Assembly (NCBI GenBank): GCA_021324825.1 | Contig: JAJPII010000023.1 | Location: 1-64,000, forward strand | Reading direction: 5' to 3' | Source of the DNA: Spartobacteria bacterium | Lineage (GTDB): Bacteria > Verrucomicrobiota > Verrucomicrobiia > Chthoniobacterales > Chthoniobacteraceae | DNA length: 64,000 nucleotides | Part shown: positions 15,916 to 28,100 of the stretch, one piece after another | How positions within the stretch are numbered: the first letter of the stretch is position 1 | How the letters are laid out: the number at the start of each line of letters is the position of its first letter | Program-made: the position numbers and the translations under genes | Notes under the pieces: model-generated | What the model was told of the DNA's origin: nothing | The model's input: only the letters and a program-made list of their open reading frames with translations | The model's database searches: none

Positions 15916-16995
15916 TTGTCTCCCCTCGCGAAACTGGTTCGGCGGGCCGCTCGCCCGGTCAGCTTTCGCCGGTTCATGGAGCAGGCGCTCTATCATCCCG
16001 AGCACGGGTATTACGCTTCCGGCAAAGCCGCCATCGGCAGGAGCGGGGATTTCTACACAAACGTCAGCGTCGGCCCCCTCTTCGGAGCTCTGCTCGCCGT
16101 GCAGTTCCGCGAGATGTGGGAGCGAATGGAACGCCCGGATTCTTTCTCCATCGTCGAACAAGGCGCGAACGACGGCCAGTTCGCGCGCGATGTTCTCGAA
16201 GCCGCGCAACGCCTGGCACCCGATTTTTTCAAGGCCGTGCGCTACGTCCTCGTCGAGCCGTTCGATGTGATGAAACGCCGCCAGGAGGAAATGCTCCGTC
16301 CTTTTGCCCGGCGGGTTTCGTGGCGCTCCGAGATCGCCCCTTTCAGCGGAATCCATTTTTCCAACGAATTGCTGGATGCGATGCCCGTGCATCTTCTTGT
16401 CTTCCGCTCCGGCGCATGGCGGGAGAAATGCGTCGATTGGAACGAGGAGGCCTTCCTGTTCGTCGAATGCCCGATAACGGACGAAAAGCTGCTCCGCTAC
16501 GCGGAAATGCTCGGGCCGTTTCCCGAAGGCTCGCAGGTTGAGGCGAACCTCGACGCGCTGGCGTGGATTGAACTTGTCTCCGCGAATCTGGAGCGCGGTT
16601 ACATCCTTTTCATCGACTACGGGAACGCGGGGGCGACGGGGCAGGGGACGCTCGCCTGTTATAAATCGCACCGGCGCACGGAGGATCCGCTATGCTTTCC
16701 CGGCGACCTCGACATCACGGCGCGCGTCGATTTTTCGGCTCTCGCCAGGCATGCGGCGCGGTTGGGACTGGCGATCAAGGGCTATGCGGACCAACAACAC
16801 TTCCTCACCGGCCTCGCCGCGGGAGGATTGCCGGATGTCGGGAAAGACCGCCCCTTTCTCGCATTCAATCAACTGACGCACCCGAATCTCATGGGGGCGC
16901 AATTCAAGGCGCTCTGCGCGAGCAAAGGCGTGGAGGGCGCCTTGTGCGGATTTGCCTTCGGCCGCGATCCGGCGGTTGCGCTCGGATTTGTCTAG
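15916..16995 (+). CDS. SAM-dependent methyltransferase, MidA/NDUFAF7 family
   Basis: A 359-residue protein. In mitochondria the family (NDUFAF7/MidA) methylates an arginine of a complex I subunit; bacterial roles are little known. Recognisable features are the opening PVSFRRFMEQALYHPEHGYY, the GRSGDFYTN motif, the SAM-binding stretch FSIVEQGANDGQFARDVL, and SNELLDAMPVH and DYGN further on. Translation begins at a TTG directly abutting the TAA of the NiCoT gene, so it is translationally coupled. An ATG start would remove the conserved N-terminus. Confidence 0.85.
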   Translation: MSPLAKLVRRAARPVSFRRFMEQALYHPEHGYYASGKAAIGRSGDFYTNVSVGPLFGALLAVQFREMWERMERPDSFSIVEQGANDGQFARDVLEAAQRLAPDFFKAVRYVLVEPFDVMKRRQEEMLRPFARRVSWRSEIAPFSGIHFSNELLDAMPVHLLVFRSGAWREKCVDWNEEAFLFVECPITDEKLLRYAEMLGPFPEGSQVEANLDALAWIELVSANLERGYILFIDYGNAGATGQGTLACYKSHRRTEDPLCFPGDLDITARVDFSALARHAARLGLAIKGYADQQHFLTGLAAGGLPDVGKDRPFLAFNQLTHPNLMGAQFKALCASKGVEGALCGFAFGRDPAVALGFV

Positions 16996-17000
16996 AGCGT

Positions 17001-17130
17001 GTCATGCACGTTTGCCCGCTCTGGTTGTAGAGGCGGCTGTGTCAGCCGCCTAAAAAGGCATGGAACCTCCTTGTCGCTTTGATGTTGCGTCCCCGCTCCA
17101 GGCGGCTGGCACAGCCGCCTCTACAACGAC
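17001..17130. repeat. Paired inverted copies of the palindromic repeat (copies 2 and 3)
   Basis: Hairpins AGGCGGCTG-TGT-CAGCCGCCT (17031-17051) and AGGCGGCTG-GCA-CAGCCGCCT (17100-17120) are arranged head-on. The flank GGTTGTAG precedes the first and CTACAACG follows the second. The stretch between them ends GTTGCGTCCCCGCTCC, which read in reverse matches the right flank of copy 4 at 59131. The arrangement resembles REPIN/BIME elements. It fills the 279-bp gap between converging genes (16996-17274); I see no gene in the rest of that gap. Confidence 0.8.
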
Positions 17131-17274
17131 GACAACGACGCCGCTCAGCGGCTCAGCGGCGGGTCAGAACCTTTGGCGACGAGCCGCCACGATGAACCGG
17201 AACGTGAGTAATAAATGGCGCGAACAAGAAGAGCGAGCGGCATGCGGCCCGGACTTGTCAAATCTCACCGCTAT

Positions 17275-18150
17275 TCACTGGACTGGATTCGGAACGAACG
17301 CGCCGCCCCTGCATTGTTTGAGATAATGGAGCGCGCGGACTTGCCCCGTCATTTCCAGTTCGCCCTTGTAAACGGGATCGTGCCATCCCTCGATGTCGAT
17401 GCTGCCCGCATAGCCTCCCATCCGCAATATGCTGATGACGTCGGTCCAGTTCGTATCGCCAAACCCCGGCGTGCGATGCCACACGTATTGTTTCCCGCCG
17501 CGAATGCCGCTCGTCCGGACGATGTCCCAGGCCACCGTCGCATCCTTGCCGTGGACGTGATGGATTTTCTTAACCCACTTGCGCAACTGCGGCAGCGGAT
17601 CGATGAGCGAAACCATCTGGTGGCACGGCTCCCATTGCAGGCCGAGAGCGGCGCTGGGTACCTCGTCGAACATCATCTCCCAGGCCGCGGGCGAGTGGGC
17701 GATATTCACCCGCGGGTCATGCCACCAACCGCCCATGTCGCAATTCTCGAAAGCGATCCGGACCCCGCGATCCTCCGCGCGCCGCGCCAGCTCGCTCCAC
17801 ACCTCCCTGAACCGCGGCATCGATTCCTGCAGCGGCCTCCCCTCGATTGCGCCCGCGAAACCCGCCACGACATTGCAGCCAAAAAGGCGCGCCGCATCCA
17901 GGCAACGCGCGAAATCCCGCGCCGCCGCTTCCTCCTGGAGAGGATTGCCGTACATCCCGAGCGAACTGACAACCGCGCGCCCCGCCAGGATATCCAACAC
18001 CTTGCGCGCCGTCTCCTCCAGTTCCACTCCGCCAATGCCGCGCGAAAGCGTCAGCGAAAAACTCTCGAAACCGTGTGGCAGGATTTGCGGCAGAACCGAA
18101 ACCGCCGAATTCATCTGCGCCAGCGTGCCGATGCGTATGTCCTGATTCAT
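17275..18150 (-). CDS. Sugar-phosphate isomerase/epimerase-like TIM-barrel protein
   Basis: A 291-residue protein of the xylose-isomerase-like AP-endonuclease-2 superfamily. Metal-binding residues of the barrel are recognisable in IAFENCDMGGWWHDP, LGLQWEPCHQM, KIHHVHGKDATV and IDIEGWHDPVY. From ATG 18150 it begins MNQDIRIGTLAQM; a longer frame to 18231 would run toward the tRNA-Leu promoter and is disfavoured. Such proteins act in inositol, hexuronate or other sugar catabolism, but the substrate cannot be assigned. It stands alone, converging on the methyltransferase gene across the repeat region. Confidence 0.82.
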   Translation of the reverse strand: MNQDIRIGTLAQMNSAVSVLPQILPHGFESFSLTLSRGIGGVELEETARKVLDILAGRAVVSSLGMYGNPLQEEAAARDFARCLDAARLFGCNVVAGFAGAIEGRPLQESMPRFREVWSELARRAEDRGVRIAFENCDMGGWWHDPRVNIAHSPAAWEMMFDEVPSAALGLQWEPCHQMVSLIDPLPQLRKWVKKIHHVHGKDATVAWDIVRTSGIRGGKQYVWHRTPGFGDTNWTDVISILRMGGYAGSIDIEGWHDPVYKGELEMTGQVRALHYLKQCRGGAFVPNPVQ

Positions 18151-18249
18151 TCGCGGTTGCCCGTTTAAGAGAACATAAGCAGGCCGGCGGCGGAGTCGCG
18201 AGCCTTTTGCGCTTGCGCGCGTCTCGACCAACTCGGAAGCTCTTGTGAG

Positions 18250-18331
18250 GCCAGGGTGGCGAAATTGGCAGACGCGCCAGACTTAGGATCTGGTGGAGCA
18301 ATCCTTAGGGGTTCGAGTCCCCTCCCTGGCA
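18250..18331 (+). tRNA. tRNA-Leu (anticodon UAG)
   Basis: An 82-nt type II tRNA. The acceptor stem GCCAGGG (18250-18256) pairs with CCCTGGC (18324-18330), followed by discriminator A. The anticodon stem CCAGA/TCTGG holds loop CTTAGGA, giving anticodon TAG at 18284-18286. A long variable arm and the T-arm AGGGGTTCGAGTCCCCT follow. CCA is not encoded. It sits between two minus-strand genes. Confidence 0.95.
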
Positions 18332-18338
18332 CTTGACG

Positions 18339-19082
18339 TTATTCCCCGGCCCCGGCAGGCGGTTTCTTCCGCGCGGCGAGGGCTTCGATTTCCTTGCGGA
18401 TTTTTCCGCCCGGGTCGACGGCATCCAGCGTTGCCTTGTCTTCTTCATCGCTCGGGTAGCGCGCGCGGAATTCCTTGAATTGCTTCTCGTTGTCCCGGAG
18501 ATGATCGAGGCTCCTGGCGACCGTGTGTTTCGTGTGGATAGCCTAGAGCGCAAGCTGCACCATGCAGCAGAGCGCCAGCGCGACGGACCCCAGCCACGCC
18601 GCGCGGCTGCCAAGCAGCACGGCCAGCGACGCCAGGACGATGCCGAATTCGGCGAGGAGTTGCGCGCGCTCGTAGCTTTCCCCGGCTTCAAAACGGGCGT
18701 CGACCAGCGGCCGGTACGCGTCCAGCGCTTTCCCGAAGATCTTGCGTTCCATGGAGTAGTGGGTCGCGAGTTCGACGAATCGGCGCACGACTTTCGTGTC
18801 CGTCGCGGAGCCGCCTGCGAGGCTTCCCCGCTGCTTCTCCAGTTCGAGCATGGCGAGGCGGAACTTTGTGCTGGCGGCGGCGTAGTCGGCGTGGGCCTGC
18901 GTTTGTTCTATCATCGCGCGGGTCAATTCGTTGCGTTCGGAACCGACCGTGGCGGCGCAGAATGCGATCAACGCGCCGAGGATCGCCATCGTGACGCCGA
19001 CGTGCGGGCTGGCTGCTTCGTGACGGCCTCCGCCGTGGGCCGCGTGTTCCGCGCGCTCCATTTCCTCGTGTGCTTCGGGCAT
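18339..19082 (-). pseudogene. Three-helix membrane protein with an in-frame amber stop
   Basis: Reading from ATG 19082, the protein has a His/Glu-rich N-terminus, one transmembrane helix (TMAILGALIAFCAATVGSE), a long helical middle and two C-terminal hydrophobic helices. It then meets TAG at 18543-18545 after 179 codons. The same frame continues without interruption for 67 more codons to TAA 18339-18341. This extension is well formed, with AIHTKHTVARSLDHLRDNEK, FKEFRARYPSDEEDKATLD and KIRKEIEALAARKK, so the full product would be 247 residues. The shape resembles DUF4337-like membrane proteins. Other genes here (galE, glcF) end at TAG, so genome-wide recoding is unlikely. A nonsense mutation, sequence error or local readthrough are the options. 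Confidence 0.65.
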
Positions 19083-19120
19083 TACCGGCCGATGGTAGCA
19101 GCCCGCCGGAGAGCTTCAAT

Positions 19121-22100
19121 CTATTCTCCGCCCGCGGTGGCCTGGGCGCTGAGGAGTTCGCCCCCGTATTTGACCGAGCCGAGTTGCAAGGGATTCTCCA
19201 GGCCGAGGCCGTTGAGCAGCGGAGCGCCGCCGCCGCCTTCGCCGCCCGTTGTGTTCAGGACAAACTCGCCGGGATTGAGCGCGGGCGAGAAGTAGGCGCG
19301 GAGATTGAAGCCCCCGTTGTCGCCGAGGCTGTAGAAGGCGCTTTGTTCAACGATTTGCACGCTGTCGGGAATGTCGCGCATGGAGGTGCTCGGGAAGGTC
19401 GCCATCCAGTTTCCGCCGGAATCGACGACGACCGTTTGCGATCCGATGTCGTTGCCCTGTGAGTCGTAGAGGGAGATGACGAGCGTCGAGCCGGGATCGG
19501 CCTCGCCGCTGTAGATCGGCGCGAGGGGCAGGATTGCGGGCCGGAAGACATCCGGCGAACCGGCGTAGTAGACGACCGCGGGCCGGGGTTGGTTGCCGAC
19601 GGAGAAATTGTTGAATGCGTCGAAGCCAAAGGTGAGCGCGGGCGAAAGGATGGCGCCGACGCTGGATTTGTTGTTGGAAGGCGTCGGGTCTTCGAATGCG
19701 TTCACGTCGTCGGTTATGGCGGCGGCGTTTGTCACAAGCTCGCGGCCCGGCACGGCCGTTACGACAACGGTGACGGTGAAGCGGAAGGTGTCTCCCGGCT
19801 TCAGCGTGCCGGCCTGCCAGACGACCTTGTTGCCGTCCGCCCGTCCGCCGTTGCTGGCCGAGACAAACCGCAGGCCGGGGGGGAGGGTGTCCGTGACAAT
19901 GACCCCGGTCGAGACCTGGTCGCCCGCGTTGCCGCCGGTGAGCGTGTAAGTGATTTCCTTCCCGGTGACGGCGCCCGCGAGATTCTCCGTCTTTAGTATA
20001 TAGAGATCGGGTGCGGCATGGAGCGCGTCCACGTCCGTCGCGGTGTTGTTCTTGGGAGTCAGGTCGGGGCCGGAACTTCCGTTATCCCTGGCGGTGACGG
20101 TGTTCGTTATCGTCTCGGCGTGGGCGGGCGCGGGGTTGATGACGCGCGCGGTCACGGTGAGCGTGACGGTGTCGCCCGTGGGCATCTCGCCGAGAAGCCA
20201 CGTGATCGCGCCGGTCGCGGCATTATAGACCCCGCCGTGCGACGCCGAGAGGAACTCGAGTTCGCCCTTGGGAAATCCGTCGGTTACGATGACGCCGTCG
20301 GCTTCCTGAAGGGAGGCGTTGTTAACCGTCATCGTGTACTTCACGACCTGGCCCGGAACGACGCTCGTGACGTGGTCCGTCTTCGTCACGACCAGATCGC
20401 TCGGTATCCTCTCGCCAAACAAGTACCCGTTCACGCCGGCGCCGCCTCCGAGGCCGATGCCGGAGATGACATCCTGCACGGTGGGATTGCCCCCCGCGGA
20501 GCCGACCGTGTCGCGGCCCTCGCCGAAGCCGGCGGGCTGCGTTTCGGTGAGAGTGTATGTGCCCGCGAGGAGTCCGGTGAACGTGAAGCTGCCGTCCGCC
20601 GCGCTGACGGTGGTCTGCGGTGCGATGGCGGCGCCGCTCGAATCCTGGCCGGAAAGGGTGATGGTGACTCCCGCGATGGGCTGCTCCCCGGCCTCGATAA
20701 GACCGTCGTTATTCCGGTCGTGATACACCGTGCCGGAGATGGAGCCGGTTATCTCGGCGAAATTGGCCGTGTTCATTCCGCCGGCCGGAACGGTCAGGGG
20801 AACGCTGGCGGGCGAATTCGGGCCGTAGGCGGCGGGCTGCGTCTCGGCGACCGTATAATCGCCGGCCGCAAGTCCGGTAAAAGCGTATTTGCCGTCCGCC
20901 GCGCTGGTTGTCGTCCCGACGATCACGCCGTGGCTGTCGATGAGTTCCACCGGCACGGCGCCGATTCCCGGCTCGCCGGCTTCCAAGGCGCCGTCCTTGT
21001 TCAGGTCGGAGAACACCGTCCCGGTCACCGAGCCGCCGAGCTCGCCGAAGTTGTATCCGGCGGCATCCTGCGCCGCCGTTATTTGAACGCCGGATGTCAC
21101 ATCGGGAACCGTGGCGTCGCCGCCAGCGGTCCCGGCGCGGTCCTGGCCGTCGCCGTACGCCGCGGGCTGCGTCTCAGTGATGGTGTATGCGCCTCCGCTC
21201 AGCAAGCCCGTGAATTGGTAATGACCGTTTGCGTCGGTCGTCGCGGTGACGGGCGTTATCGTTCCGTTCGCGTCCGTGCCGGTGAGGGTGACGACAACGC
21301 CCGCGAGGCCCGGTTCGCCCGCGTCTTGCACTCCGTCGTTGTTGTCATCGCGATAGACATTCCCCGCGAGGCTGCCCGTCGTTTCTCCGAAATTGTTGTT
21401 CGCCGCCGCCTGGCCCGCGGCGACCGTTATATTGCTTAGCGTCGCCGGGGTTGACGTTCCGTAACCCGTTGGCGCCGGAGCCTGCGTGACTTGATAGACC
21501 GCGCCCGGCGCGACGTTCGTGAAGATATACGTTCCATCCGCGTCGGCCGTCGTCGTGGCGAGGACCGCGCCGCCGCCGTCGAGCAATTCGATGACGCCGC
21601 CTCCAACGCCCGCTTCGCCCGGGTCGAGCGCGCCGTTCTTGTTCGCATCGAGGAAGACGACGCCGGAAACCGCGCCTGTGCCCGGTGTGGTGCTCAGGCG
21701 CTGCCCGAAATTATAGTCCGTCGCGTCCACGCCGCCGCCGAGTCCGATGGTGGTGAAGGTGTTTGCGGCCGTGTTCTGGCCGCCGGCGCTCCCGACGTTA
21801 TCGGAAGCGGGCGTAAACCCGGCGGGTTGGGACGCCGTCACGGTATAGTCGCCCGCGACAAGGCCGGCGAAAATATATGTTCCGTTCGCCCCGGTGGTCG
21901 TAATGAGGCTGACGGGGTTGTTGTTGGAATCCGTCCCCGTAAGCGAAACGGTTACCCCGGCGAGATTGCCGTCGCCCGCGTTGAAGCTGCCGCTGTTATC
22001 GGCGTCCACATACACGCGGCCCGCGAGCGATCCCGTCGTCGCGCCGAAATTCACATTGCTCGCGCCCGTCGCGGGGAGCGCGACGGTGAGGCTGTCCGGC

Positions 22101-25100
22101 GTGCTCGCCCCGTAGCCGTTCGGCTGTGTTTCCAGCACGGTGTAGCTGCCGGCCGCGAGCCCTCCGAAGCTGTAGCCGCCGTCCGCCGCGGTTGTTGTCG
22201 TTGCGAGGACGGTGTTGCTCGCGTCGAGCAACTGGAGCGTGACGCCGCCCAAGCCCGATTCGCCCGCGTCGAGCGCTCCGTTCTTGTTGGCGTCAACGAA
22301 CACGCGGCCGGTCAGCGAGGCGGGAAGCTCGCCGAAATTGTAGCCCGTCGCGTCGATGCCGCCGCCCAAACCGATATTCGAAGTCACATCGGTTCCAAGG
22401 GCGCCGCCCGACGTTCCGAGCGCATCCTTGCCATTGGCGTATTGCGCCGGCTGCGTCTCGGTTATCGTATAGACGCCGGTGAGCAGTTGATTGAAAACGT
22501 AACTTCCGTCCGCTTGCGTGACGGCGGTGCGGTTGACGCTCGCGCCGTTCACATCCGTGCCGGTGAGCGTGACGGTGACGCCCGCGATGGGAGTCTCCCC
22601 GGCTTCCTTCGCGCCGTTGTTGTTTGCGTCCACATAGGCGAACCCCGAAAGGCTGCCGTAGGTTTCTCCGAAATTCTCGTTCGCCGCGACTCCGTTCGCC
22701 GCGACGGAGACAGGCGTCAGCACATTTGGCGTGCTGGAGCCGTACGCGGGCGGCTGCGTCTCGTCTATCGTATAATCCCCGGGCTTCAGATTGCCGAAAC
22801 TGTAGGCGCCGTTTGGGTCGGTCGCTGTCGTGGCCAGCACGTTGCCAAGGCTGTCCCGCAGGGTGAGTGTGACGCCGCCGATGCCTGTCTCGCCGGTGTT
22901 GAACGCGGCGTTTTTATTGGCGTCGAGGAAGACCGTGCCCGCTATCGCTCCCTTGCCCGGCGGCACGCTGACCGTTTCGCCGAAATCGTATTGGTTCGCG
23001 TTTTGCGCCGCGCCGAGCGCTATCCCGCCGATCGTGTCGCCCGAGACCGCGCCGCCAGCCGTGCCCGCGCTGTTTGTCGCGGATATATAATTGGCCGGCT
23101 GCGTTTCGCTGATGTTGTAATCGCCCGCGAGCAGATTGGTGAAAACGAAGGCGCCATTCGCGTCCGTCGACGCCGTGCGCGTGACGGAAGCGCCGTTCGC
23201 GTCCGTGCCGGTGAGCGTGAGGAGGACGCCGCTGATCCCGCTGTCGCCCGCGTCGAGCGAGCCGCTGTGGTCCGCGTCGAAATAAACCGCGCCCGCGAGC
23301 GAACCGGTGGTCGCGCCGAAGTTGACGCCCGCAACGCCGGTGGTTGGAACGGTTACCGGCATATCCGCGGGCGTGCTGGAGCCGTAGCCGTTGGGCTGCG
23401 TCTCGACGACGCTGTAATCGCCCGTGGTAAGGCTGCCGAAACTGTAGGAACCGTCGGCGGCAGTCGTGGTGGTCGCGAGGACTTGATTCAGGCTGTTGAG
23501 CAATTGGATCTGAACGCCCGCCAGCCGCCCCGTCTCCCCTCCGTCGAGAACGCCGTTGGCATTGGAGTCGAGGAAGACGACGCCGGAGATCGACGCGCTT
23601 TTCTCGCCGAAAGTGTACCCCGAGCCGTTGGCGCCGGGCGTGACGCCGATGTTGGAGAGCACGTCGTCGCCCAGCGTGCCGCCGAGGGTTCCGAGCGCAT
23701 CGAGTCCGTCGCCGTAACCGGCGGGCTGCGTTTCGGTGAGCGTGTATTCGCCCGGACGCAAATCGGCGAAGCTGAAATTGCCTTGGGCGTCGGTGAGCGT
23801 GTTGCGATTCACCGCGGCGCCGTGGTCATCCGTGCCGGTCAGCGTGATGGTCGTGTTCGGGATGCCGGCCTCGCCCGCGTTGCGGACGCCGTTGTTATTC
23901 GCGTCCACGTAGACCGAGCCGGAAAGCGTGGCGGGAACGAGTTCCGCGAAATCATTCGCGGCGGAGGCGGCGCCCTGCGGCGTCACTATTCCGGAAATGT
24001 TGTCATTCGGGGCCGCGCCGCCGCTCACTCCGCCGAGACTGCCGGGCGTTGCCTTGCCGTCCAGGTAAGTGGATGGAACATAGGCGCTCTCATCCTCCGT
24101 GACCGTGTAACCCGCTCCATTGCTGGGCCGAAGCCCCGTGAAAGCGTAGTTTCCGTTCGCGTCGGTGGCTGCGGAGAGCGTCACGGTCCGGCCGTAGACG
24201 TCCGTGCCGGTGAGCGTTATCGGCACATTCGCGAGACCGGTTTCCCCGACGTTGCGGATGCCGTTGTTATCGGTGTCGAGATAAGCCGAGCCGGAAATGG
24301 ACGACGGGAGCGTCTCGCCGAAATTGTAGCCAGGCCCCGTGGCATTCGACTGCGCCGGGATGGCGACGGCGGTGATGGTATTGCTGTTCAGCGCGTCCGA
24401 GGTCGCCCCGCCGAAAGTCGTTCCCGCCGTTTCCAGCGCGTCGACATAACCCGCCGGCTGCGTCTCGGTTATGAGGTATGTGCCGGGCGGCAAGCTGCCG
24501 AAGGAATAGCTCCCGTCCGCCGCGGTCGTCGTCGTCAGATCGACGGGCAGGCCGCTTGCGCTCGAACCCGTCAGCCGCAAGGTTACGCCGCCGATTCCCG
24601 TGTCGCCCGCGTCGAACTGGCCGTTGGAGTTGTTGTCGTCGTAGACCGAGCCGGTGATGGCGTTCGTGTTGACGACCACGACGGAAGCCGCGGGCCCGGC
24701 TGAATAATCGCGCTCGTTTCCGTTGACGGCGGCAAGGCTGTCCCAATTGATCTGCGCGCTGTTGTCCTGGGTCGTGCCGACATTCGCCAGCGTATTGTTG
24801 ACCGTGGCGCCGTACGTGACGGTGATCGTCCCGCCCACCGCGAGTTGCGTGAGTTGCAGATCGAGGAGGTTCGGCGTGGAAGCGTTGTTTTCCACCAGGG
24901 GCGACGAGCCGATGGCGACGCCGTTTATTTGGATGCTCGACGCATCGAGCGTCAGGCCCGAAGGAATGAGGTCCTTTACAAGAATATTGAAGCCGTCCGC
25001 GGCGTCCGGCCCAACGGGATTCGTGATCGTGACGGTGTAATGCAGCGTCTGGTTGATGTCCGGAGTCGGGTCGTCCACCGATTTGGCGACCTGCAGATTC

Positions 25101-28100
25101 GGCTCGACGATGGTTGCCACCGGATCGTTCGCCGGAACGGTGCTGACGGCAGCCGGGCCGCTCGTGCCGTTCGTATAGGAAAGACTCGCGTCGTTGCGCA
25201 ACGTCACGCCGCCGACGTTCCCGGGGACGTCCGCCGCGCGCGCTGTGAGGAAAATCGTAAACGAATTATTGGACGTGTCGTTGTCGGCGGCGTTGGTGAG
25301 CGCGCCGAGATTCCAAGTGACGTTGGAGCCGGTGATCGTCGGCGAGGGGAGGGTAAAGGGCGTGACTCCCGAACCGGTGAAGTCCGCCGCGCTCGACACG
25401 TACTCAAGCCCCGCCGGGAGAGCGTCGACGACGCTCGTGTTCGGCGTGATTCCTTCCGGCAGTGTGATCGTGAGCGCGTAGGTCGCCGTCTCGCCGATTG
25501 CGAGATTGCCGCCGGTCGTCGCGGCCTCGCTCGTCGAAAACAACGTTTTTACTATCGACGGCGTGCCAATCGTCCTGGCGGCCGCGGATGCGCCCACCGC
25601 GTAGTTGTTGAGGATAGCGCCATTCGCGGGAGGCGTGTTGTCAACGGGCGAAGCGACATCGCCGCCCGTCCGTTCGCCCGTGACTGAACCCGCCGCGCCC
25701 GGAGCGTCGGCGGCGTTCGGAAGACTGGTGTAGGTCGCGGTCGCGGAGTTGGGGATAGTCGATCCCGCCGTCGCGCCGGCCAGAACGGTGGCGTTCACCG
25801 TTATCGTCGCGCTATCGCCCACGTCGAGCCGGCTGAGCGTCAGATCGACGCCCGCGCCGGTGGAATTGTTCGTCACCCCCGCGTAACCGGGGCCGGATAC
25901 GGACACATTCGCCAGCGTCAAATCGGCCGGATCCAAAATATCCCGCACCCGCACGTTAAAAGCGTCCGCCGCGTCCGCGCCGAATACGGTCGCCGCGTTG
26001 TTAGTGACCGTTATCTGGTAGGTGATGGTGTCGCCCGCGTCGACAGGGTTCGCCGGCGTCGTCACGGATTTTGTGATGGTCAAGTTCGGCTCCGTCACCA
26101 CGGCCTGCGGGCCCGCGCCTTGCGTCAGCGTCTTGCCGGGCGTGTCGGCGGCGGTCGTCGCTCCGTCGTTGTTGGTGTCAAACGTGACCTGCGCGCCGTT
26201 GCCGAGCGTGGCGCCCGCCTGGTTGCTCGCTTGGTTGACGACCAGGGCGTTGAATTCCAGCACCACGAATTGCTCGTCCGATTCGCCGCCGGAGTTCTGC
26301 ACCGTGCCGAGATGGAAATAGACGTTTCCGCCGCTGGCATACGTTTGGGCGGTGTTCAGGATGTCGCTGGAGATATTCGCGGCGGGCAGCAGCGCCGCGG
26401 GCGTGATCGTGTTGACCGTCGTCTCGTTGCCGGAAACGTAGGCCGCGCCGGTCGTGGAGAGGCTCGTCGAAGTGATGGCGCCCGCGTTCGTCGAAACGAA
26501 GGCGTAGGACGCCGTTCCGTCGTTCAAATAAAGGAGGCCGTTGGGAAGCAGGTCGCTCACCACGAGATCGCGGAACGTGCTCTGCGGAATTTGCGCGACG
26601 ATCCGGTAGCGCACCGTCTCGCCGACGGCCACGTCGTTTCCCGCGGTGAACGCCTCGGAACTCGACACGATGCTTTTGGTCAGTTGAGGAGAAAAGATTT
26701 CGCCGAAGTCGTATTCCGTCCCTGTGTTATTGCCGGGCGAGACGTTGGCGATGGCGATGCCGGTTATCGTGTCGCCGCTCACCGCGCCGGGGTTGTTCGG
26801 CGCGCTCAGGCCGCCGCCCACCGCATTGATGCCGCTCGTATACCCTTTGGGCTGCGTTTCGCTTATCGCGTACGTGCCGGGGCGGAGGTTGGTGAAGCTG
26901 TACGCGCCGCTTGCGTCGGTCGGGTCGGCAAGGCTGACGGCGCGCCCGAGGTCGTCCGTGCCCGTGAGGGTTACGGCCACTCCCTCGATGCCGCTCTCGC
27001 CCGCCTGGCGCACGCCATTGTTGTTGAGGTCCTGGTAGACGAAGCCCGAGAGACTGGCCGGGTTCAGTTCACCGAAATTGTAGCCCGTTGCCGCGGCGCC
27101 TTCCGCCAGCGGGATCGCGGATATCTGGTCATTGACCGCGTTGCCGCCGCCGGAGGTTCCGGCCGTGTCCTTTCCGTCGAGGAACGCCGCGGGCTGCGTG
27201 ACTTCCGTGACGGCATACGTGCCGGGGCGCAGGCCAACCCCGCCGTTGTTGAAAGTGTAATTGCCGCTCGCGTCCGAGACGCCGTTGAGCGTGACGCTCT
27301 GGCCGAAGACATCCGTGCCGGTAAGGCGCACGGGCACGCCGGCGATGCCCGCTTCGCCGCCCTGCCGTATGCCGTCGTCGTTTACGTCCGAATAAACGGA
27401 GCCGGAAACGCTGGAGGGAGTGAGTTCGCCGAAATTGTAACCCGCGCCGGTTAGGTTGCTGTGCGAGGCGACCGTGAGGCCGCTGATGGTGTCGCTGCCG
27501 AGCGCGTCGGACTTCGTTCCGCCGAAGTTGGAGCCGACCGTCTCGACGCCGTCGGTGTAGGCGGAGGGCTGCGTTTCGGTGATGGTGTAAACGCCGGCGG
27601 GCAGGCCGTTGAAGGAATACGCGCCCCCCGCGCCGCTGGTCGTCGTTTGCGAGAAGGCGTTGCCGTTCAGGTCGGTTCCCGCCAACGTCAGGCTGACTCC
27701 CGCTATGCCCGCGTCTCCGGCATCGAATACTCCGTTCGCGTTCGCATCCTTGTAAACCGTCCCCGTGACGGCGCCGGCGCTGACGGTTACGCGCTGCGTG
27801 TCCTGCCCGGGATCGTCCGGCGAAGGCGTCGGCGCTTCCGTATAGCCGGGCGTCGCGCCAAAGTCGCGTTCGGGGGTTCCGGGGGGGACGCCGGTCAGCA
27901 CGCTGTTGTTATCATTGTTGGTCGGCTGGCTGTCCCAATAAATGCGGGCGTTGTTGTCGAGATTCATCCCCGCCAGGCTTTGCGTTTGCGCGACCGTGGC
28001 GTTGTAGGCGACGGTGACGGTGTTGCCAAGCGCGAGACTCGTGAGGCGGAAGTCGATCAACCCGGAGGTCGAGTTATTGCTCCCCGCCGACACCAGCGGC

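Noticed and set aside
18543-18545. Amber codon recoding (alternative code or pyrrolysine)
   Set aside because: galE and glcF end at TAG, and no suppressor tRNA or pylBCDST-like gene is visible; a local mutation or error is simpler.
21491-24703. A 1,070-codon open frame on the plus strand opposite the giant gene
   Set aside because: Arg/Ala/Gly-rich shadow of repeated SdrD-B codons; repeats of the sense gene keep the antisense frame open. No domain recognised.
20412-27780. Regular repeats suggesting a CRISPR array
   Set aside because: Units are coding, hundreds of bases long and imperfect; no short repeat-spacer pattern and no cas genes.
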